NCBI GenBank assembly: GCA_038496445.1
Contig: JALMLS010000376.1
Location: forward strand, 496,001-560,000
DNA length: 64,000 nucleotides
Direction: 5' to 3'
Origin: Trichosphaerium sp. ATCC 40318
Lineage: Eukaryota; Discosea; Flabellinia; Trichosidae
Below, piece by piece: positions 58,751 to 64,000 of the stretch. The position numbers were made by a program, and so were the translations under genes. Under the pieces are notes generated by a model. It was given only the letters and a program-made list of their open reading frames with translations. It was not told the origin of the DNA and searched no databases. Position 1 is the stretch's first letter; each line of letters starts with the position of its first letter.

Positions 58751-60001
58751 TCAACAAAGCCAAAGGTCAAGTTGAGTTGAACCATTAACAGTACTATCAA
58801 TAAGCTCCACTTTTTTACTAAGCATTAAAGCAATACCCAATTCTTCAACAATTTTTTTGTTAAACTGATGAGATCTTCGCGAGTTGATTTTAAGGTAAAC
58901 AAGAGAAGTTAAGTGTTTCAAGCATCTTATGGTAAGCTTGCTTCTGCTGGCAATTTTGAGTCGCACCAGATTAACCAATTGATCCATGCCTACATCTGTA
59001 ATATTACATCCTGCAAGGGTGAGGCGTTTCAAAGTAGGCAAGTAACTCAATCCTTTATCTGTTATGGAATAGTTGTTCTCAATGCGGAGATATTCAATAC
59101 TACTTAGGTGCTCTAAATTCTCGTCTGTAATATCACTGCCTTGCTTTCCGTCTTTGATTATGAGATGCTTGAGATCAACCAAGTACTTGAAACAAGAACC
59201 TGTAATGTTTTTACAGCAATCAAGTTTGAGGTGCTGAAGATGGATAAGGTGCTTTAACGATGAGTCTGTAATTGTAGTACTATGAGTCAGAATTAGTTTC
59301 TTCAGACCAACCAATTGCTTTAATGAGTCTGAAACATTGGATAGAATACGAAGACTCAGATGTTTTACATTTGTAAGGTGTCTTATGCCATCATAGTTAG
59401 TATTGCAAATAGAAACTGAGTGTATATTGCAAAGGTGCTTAAACCATTCTTTTCTTACTTTGCTAAGCGAGATTTCGTGAACATTAGAAAGAGCTTTTAT
59501 TCCATCCTCAGTAATGTTGCTACATGCATCAATATGGATCGTGTGTACAGACTTTAGAGCTTTTAAAGAAACGTCTGTTATATGAGTGTTTCTTAACGAA
59601 ATATTGTGAATAGTGGTGCCTGTATTGACAAGTGCGAGGATGTTTGCGTCTGTTATATTACTATACGAAAAAGATATAGTATGAACACCAGCCAGACAAG
59701 CCATGTCAATCTCTGAAAACGTTAATGCGTCAATAAGAAAGTCAAAACAGAAAATTCTTGTATTTTTTAACAAGGGACTGCCTTTCAGAATGCGAGAATC
59801 TTCCGAAGATGAAAATACGATCCTCTCAAACCCAATATTATGTCGAATAATGTCATTAAACTGATGAGATACTAAAGACGCCGCGAAGCGTTCGTTTCTC
59901 TTTAAATAACGTAATACGTTTGTTAGTGTCTCTGGTGGCAGTGGTTTTGTTTGTTTTGAAGAAAATAAATCCGTAGTATCCGTCGCATCAAATAGAAACA
60001 T
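58751..60001 (-). CDS. F-box / leucine-rich-repeat protein, intronless
   Basis: A substrate adaptor of SCF ubiquitin ligases by analogy. The start is taken at MFLFDATDTTDLF, since the ORF upstream lacks another ATG. The F-box is PLPPETLTNVLRYLKRNERF with LVSHQF. About a dozen LRRs of the AMN1/FBXL type follow (LKHLIHLQHLKLDCCKNIT, LVGLKKLILTHSTTITDSS, NLEHLSSIEYLRIENNYS). There is no signal peptide. 417 residues in a single uninterrupted exon, which stands out in a window where almost all genes have introns every 100-200 bp. Confidence 0.9.
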   Translation of the reverse strand: MFLFDATDTTDLFSSKQTKPLPPETLTNVLRYLKRNERFAASLVSHQFNDIIRHNIGFERIVFSSSEDSRILKGSPLLKNTRIFCFDFLIDALTFSEIDMACLAGVHTISFSYSNITDANILALVNTGTTIHNISLRNTHITDVSLKALKSVHTIHIDACSNITEDGIKALSNVHEISLSKVRKEWFKHLCNIHSVSICNTNYDGIRHLTNVKHLSLRILSNVSDSLKQLVGLKKLILTHSTTITDSSLKHLIHLQHLKLDCCKNITGSCFKYLVDLKHLIIKDGKQGSDITDENLEHLSSIEYLRIENNYSITDKGLSYLPTLKRLTLAGCNITDVGMDQLVNLVRLKIASRSKLTIRCLKHLTSLVYLKINSRRSHQFNKKIVEELGIALMLSKKVELIDSTVNGSTQLDLWLC

Positions 60002-60465
60002 GTAGAGCGTTATCCGTTTGTTTGATAAATAAAGCGAAATTTCCAAAACACGTGGGCACAAAGCCGGTCAGAGTTTTTAGTACCGAAAGGAAATATGTCC
60101 TGACCGCCTCTGCTGGTACTAATATAGGTACAAGCTCTTTCGTACATAGAGAGACTTATCTTGTAAAAACATCAAGCTTATTGCACACAAAATTCGCTAC
60201 TCAAAAATGGGTAACGTGCTTACAAGTACTAGTTCATAACCAATACTGTAACATCAAAATAAAAGCTTGCTTAGTACGTATGCTGCAGAATAACCTCTCC
60301 GATTTGAGAAAAGCAACACCGAGTTCATTGATTGTGCGTTTTCTGACTCCGTAAACATAAAGTCAATATCACTAAATCTCAACGTCTGAGATTCAAGATT
60401 ATACAGCACTACCAAATAAGCCCACACTGCATAATAAATCTCTACCTTTATCCCAAAGAGATACA
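60002..60465. other. Divergent intergenic region
   Basis: 464 nt between the start codons of the F-box gene (minus) and the next gene (plus). One CACGTG lies at 60050, close to the F-box start. No ORF was supported. Confidence 0.5.
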
Positions 60466-61973
60466 ATGGAGCCACAACCGCCTAAATCTGTTCAAAAACA
60501 TCGTAAATCTCGATCAGAACACCCATCAAGCAGACCCACGCATGAACAGCGGTTTAAAGGCAGAAAGAGGGACACAAATATTAAAAGCGTTGCTGGGACA
60601 ATAGCTAGTATCAGAGAAGAGCATGCGGTGCGTAATGGTTCTAATTACAGCATTTTGAAAAAAAAACCCCCAAAACAAAAATAGAAGGCACTTTGCGTTA
60701 ACGGTTTCTCATGTTGATTTTTAAGGGCGTAATACCGCAAATACTACAAAAATACGTAGAGCGCGTCGTTTCGTTAAAATTACGGAGCCTTGTATCGAGT
60801 ACTGAAGCTTCAGCAAGTAACAAATCCGAAAACCTACCTCCAAAAAATAATAGTAAGTTTGAACTTCAATCACGTGATATTTTTTGTACTTTTGTTTTTG
60901 GCTATATTCGGGAAACTCATCATTGTTTCAGATGAGAGAAAATGGAGAGCTATAGCTAAAGCCTTGCTTATAAGAGACGTGAGTTTGGAACTCGCTCAAC
61001 TAGAATATGAATACAACGAAGGACAAACCGGTAATACCTCATCTTCGAAGCACGTGACAACTTCAAAGAAACTTGTGGATAAGGGATCACAAACAAGCCC
61101 ATCAAGGCGCTACAGTCAACGCGCGGCATTGTATAAGGCGGCAAGAAGGAAATACAGAAGCAAAAGTATTGATAGCGGGCTTGTACTTAATAGCTCGAGG
61201 AGAGTTTTTGTTAAATCTGGAACTAAAAGAAGTCGCTACATTGTATCAAAGGTGTGTATAAGGAATTGACTTACGTATGTTTATCTCTTGTTAGCCTTAT
61301 TCGCGTAGAAGCTCTCTTAGACGTCCAAGAGAACCTATAAGGCATGTAAATTCTCTTGATGGACTTCTACATCCACGAAGAAGTCCAACAGGTATTGATG
61401 TGCGCTTCGAGACTATTCTCGGTATGAGATACGTATTTATAACTTTTGTAAGTGACATATCCTAGAAGAAAGTCCTTGTCGTAGTGGAGATATTTCACAG
61501 GCAGATCCGGAGATTTCTCTGATTGTTCAACAGGTTACCAAGGAGAATCAAAAAAGTATAATGAGAGATGTACGCCCTCGTTTCTTCAAGATACTGTTAG
61601 CTTACATACTTATCAAGCAATGTCCAGCACCAAATATAGTTCAACAATTACGCGCTGGTATACCTACATACCCAAATTGGGGTCTCACACGACCAGAGGT
61701 AAAGAAAAAAAAAACTGGAGAGTTTTTTGTAAAGTTTTTGTTTACAAAACTAAGGTGTCTCGCACAGTAGAAGGCATAGACTTAGAGGTAGCTGAAATAA
61801 CAGGTACAATCGAAAACGATGCTAGGTGTAAGATAGGAAAAGATACATTAAAAAGGTAGTACTCTAATGATAAAAACAAGCTAATACATTTTTTCAGGAG
61901 AGCTTCAAAGTCTGCTTTCCATGATTGGACAAATGCCAAAGCTACGACACTCGAAGAAGTAACACCCATGTAA
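60466..61973 (+). CDS. Basic protein of unknown family
   Basis: It starts MEPQPPKSVQKHRKSRSEHP. About nine exons are rich in Arg/Ser (RSSLRRPREPIRHVNS, AALYKAARRKYRSKSIDS) around two helical parts: DERKWRAIAKALLIRDVSLE with LAQLEYEYNEG, and RPRFFKILLAYILIKQCPAP followed by IVQQLRAGIPTYPNWGLTRP. The end is FHDWTNAKATTLEEVTPM. Splice phases agree at the junctions I checked, but I recognise no domain. Composition suggests a nuclear or microtubule-associated protein, which is a weak inference. Confidence 0.55.
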
Positions 61974-62479
61974 AGAAAAAAACCACAAGAATCAAGCGAG
62001 AATATTTGTAAAAGAACTTAGATAAACCAATTGTAGCAAATAAACAATGTACCAATAGAAATCATAAAAAAAATTCATAAAAACGAATTTGCTTACTTGC
62101 TCAGGATCATCGCTAGTCATGTGTGGGCATGTAATAGTTTACAAAATTCCCTCAGTACCTGTACAGCCATTGCGTAGGTTTCTGCAAAAAAAGATAGATA
62201 AATGATCGTCAGGAATAAGAAAAAAGACTAAGATTCTAGAGGAACCTTTCAGTGACAATCGTATTTCTGGAAACCTGAATAAGTTTGCTCGATGCGTTAC
62301 TTTTTATGATGATCTGAAGAGCCGTGTACTTTAAGATGAAGATGGAGCAAAATTAAGTCATGTATTTTTTAGCTGAATAAGTCAACAGTTTCGCGTGTTG
62401 CCACGTATGAAGTGCTAGAAATAGAAAAATCATAGCGTTTTGAGTATCACACATGTACCAGGCGTCTATAAGAAGCAAA
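61974..62479. other. Intergenic region, no gene seen
   Basis: 506 nt of AT-rich DNA between two plus-strand genes with no supported ORF or RNA. Confidence 0.5.
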
Positions 62480-64000
62480 ATGCAGCTTGTCACGTTATGT
62501 TATGCCATTGTGTTGATTAGTGTGGCACTAGGTACCATGCAAAGGTTAAACTGACATTCTAACAACTTCTTTAAGCCTCCGAAGGTCCTAAGCCGCCGTC
62601 TCAACTTAAAGTCGTTACGACTGTTTTCCCTAAAGCAAAATATAACTCCAGAGCGCCCATAACAGTAATCTTCAACAGGCACTGAAACCACTTCGTGAAG
62701 ATGTACTACTAACTCTGACAATGTAGACCTGTAATCGTACTGGGATCAGACTTTCCTCAAGTCTCCGATGATCTTATCCCCTTTACTCTCAACACAACCG
62801 TACCTGGTAATTTCAGATGGGTCACTACTAGTATAGCGAGGTGGGATCCCTTAGTAGACTGGCCACCTGGTTTAGTAGTCGGTGTAACGTTCAAACGTGA
62901 TTTTACTGATATGTATGGCCAAAGTATAGGTTCGAATAGCTCTATTGTTGGCGAAGTGTTAACTGTTTTTCGTATTGCAGATTTAGATGATAGTTTTGAG
63001 TTTACGACACCAGCATCATGTATGTTAAGTCTATTTGCTGGTAGCCTGAGTGTATTTCTAACACTTACTAGTGCGCGCTAAGGCTATACTAACATCAGAA
63101 TTAACAAATAACTTAACTGATAATCATTGGTACAAGCGACTCATCCTTGCCGTGCTAACCCTGCTGACAGGCATTCAAGACCCCTTTTAACGTATCCACA
63201 CACCGACACACATGTCCACGAATGTCCTGAAGATGGATTAATACACATAAGCTTCAACTATGGCACGTGTTAAACCTAACAGCTATTCGCGTCTATGAAA
63301 CTAAATGTTTAAAAGACGTCACTTTACAGCTGATGTTGGATGCGCTCACTTTCGCAGACGAAAACGGTATTCCATTAAATAATTTTGTTTACCTTTAATC
63401 ACAGTGATTCAGATAATGAAATATCTATCAGCTCTATATCATATTGTGGAAACAACAAGAGATGCATTGAAGTAAAATTACCGAAATTAGAGCAAGGGGT
63501 CCAGTACACTTTAGAATTACCAAGTGGCTCAGAATATCATCACTATGGCGGAAGAACATCAACAGATATTACTATGTACTTGACAGGGTTACATCCATTC
63601 ACTATTCCTTTTATTCACATGACTTCTCCATCATCTAATCTGTTCGGGATTTGGATTAGACATGGTTTGCCTGATAGTAGTATGGCTGGTGCGCATTGGG
63701 TCATGTTGATTTTATCCTGACTTCAATCAATAGCATTTGATGAATCGCTGGAGATTTTAGATGAAAGTGATACGGTGCTCAATAGGACGCTTACCTTACG
63801 GAACAAAGGTTAGTTCTTTGAATTGTGCATTAATAACCTACAATGTAGCAATTGTTGAGATTTACGTCCCAGATATGAAGCCTTTACAACAGGTAAGCCT
63901 TCATTTACAAAAACTGTACGTTTACTAATGTTTATAGTACACAATTCGGACCAAGGCAAACAGCCAAGTGATTGATGGATATGGACTTGCACTCCAAGAG
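62480..64000 (+). CDS. Bacterial-type alpha-2-macroglobulin-like secreted protein (N-terminal part, truncated by the window)
   Basis: Signal peptide MQLVTLCYAIVLISVAL, then an intron. The mature N-terminus EGPKPPSQLKVVTTVFPKAK and APITVIFNRPVIVLGSDFP match the opening of bacterial alpha-2-macroglobulins (I.v.F..PVv.LG). NTTVPGNFRWVTTSIARWDP with LVDWPPGLVVGVTF is the Big_5-like strand pair (pGrfRW ... L.Fdp...wp..T.Y.V). Later exons HVHECPEDGLIHISFNYGT, VKLPKLEQGVQYTLELPSG and VAIVEIYVPDMKPLQQ continue as MG-type domains. Introns are short with GTACG/GTAGC donors and stay in phase. The thioester region would lie beyond the window, so inhibitor activity cannot be judged. Confidence 0.65.

Noticed and set aside
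1-64000. Bacterial, plasmid or CRISPR content
   Set aside because: Spliceosomal introns occur throughout, there are no operon-like overlaps or ribosome-binding sites, and no regularly spaced direct repeats.
1-64000. Transposons or integrated viral genes
   Set aside because: No reverse transcriptase, integrase, transposase, capsid or terminal-repeat pattern was seen. The only large repeat is the 2.3-kb gene duplication.

Overview
The window is AT-rich nuclear DNA from an intron-dense eukaryote. Nearly every gene is cut by short spliceosomal introns, many only about 36-70 nt, with donors dominated by GTACG/GTAAG and T-rich acceptors ending in TAG, CAG or AAG. Intergenic gaps are mostly 0.2-0.8 kb and genes lie on both strands. 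The gene mix (heterotrimeric G-alpha, filamin-like CH protein, nucleolin, CTR copper transporter, carotenoid oxygenase, BTB, F-box and BRCT proteins, large cadherin/LamG-type surface proteins, a large-lipid-transfer-protein module) points to a free-living protist, amoebozoan- or holozoan-like. The sequence alone does not fix the species, and all exon structures below are my own conceptual splicing.

Layout. 0-4 kb: tail of one gene, a secreted Asp/Gly repeat protein and an unknown nuclear basic protein (+). 4.15-8.77 kb: a 2.3-kb tandem duplication carrying a CRAL-TRIO (Sec14-like) gene and a HIT-family gene on the minus strand. The CRAL-TRIO gene survives in the left copy and the HIT gene in the right copy. 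9.2-14.2 kb: G-alpha, a SASA-type carbohydrate esterase and an LEA-2-like membrane protein (+). 14.57-29.07 kb: one very large minus-strand gene encoding a type I membrane protein. It has an N-terminal vitellogenin/MTP-like lipid-binding module, then cadherin-like, thrombospondin type-3, LamG-like, further cadherin-like and Cys-rich regions, then a TM helix and short tail. 29.07-32.17 kb: a 3.1-kb spacer with a GC-rich island. 32.2-36.5 kb: CTR copper transporter (+), a BRCT nuclear protein (-) and a KCTD-like BTB protein (+) divergent from it. 37.4-39.9 kb: secreted carotenoid-oxygenase-like enzyme. 40.5-42.7 kb: PCMT-BTB fusion. 42.8-46.5 kb: EFM7-like methyltransferase (-) and nucleolin-like RNA-binding protein (+), only 75 bp apart head to head. 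47.0-48.9 kb: kynurenine-aminotransferase-like PLP enzyme. 49.1-49.6 kb: two overlapping small candidate genes. 49.9-52.9 kb: filamin-like protein. 53.3-58.2 kb: type I membrane protein with a lipase-like domain lacking its serine plus a beta-propeller (-). 58.75-60.0 kb: intronless F-box/LRR protein. 60.5-62.0 kb: unknown basic protein. 62.5 kb to the end: bacterial-type alpha-2-macroglobulin-like protein, truncated by the window.

The genes do not form an operon-like system. The most notable items are the lipid-transfer/LamG/cadherin membrane protein, the PCMT-BTB fusion, the reciprocal decay of the tandem duplicates, and recurrent GC-AG introns whose donor is GCACGTG, within a window where the palindrome CACGTG is strongly over-represented.
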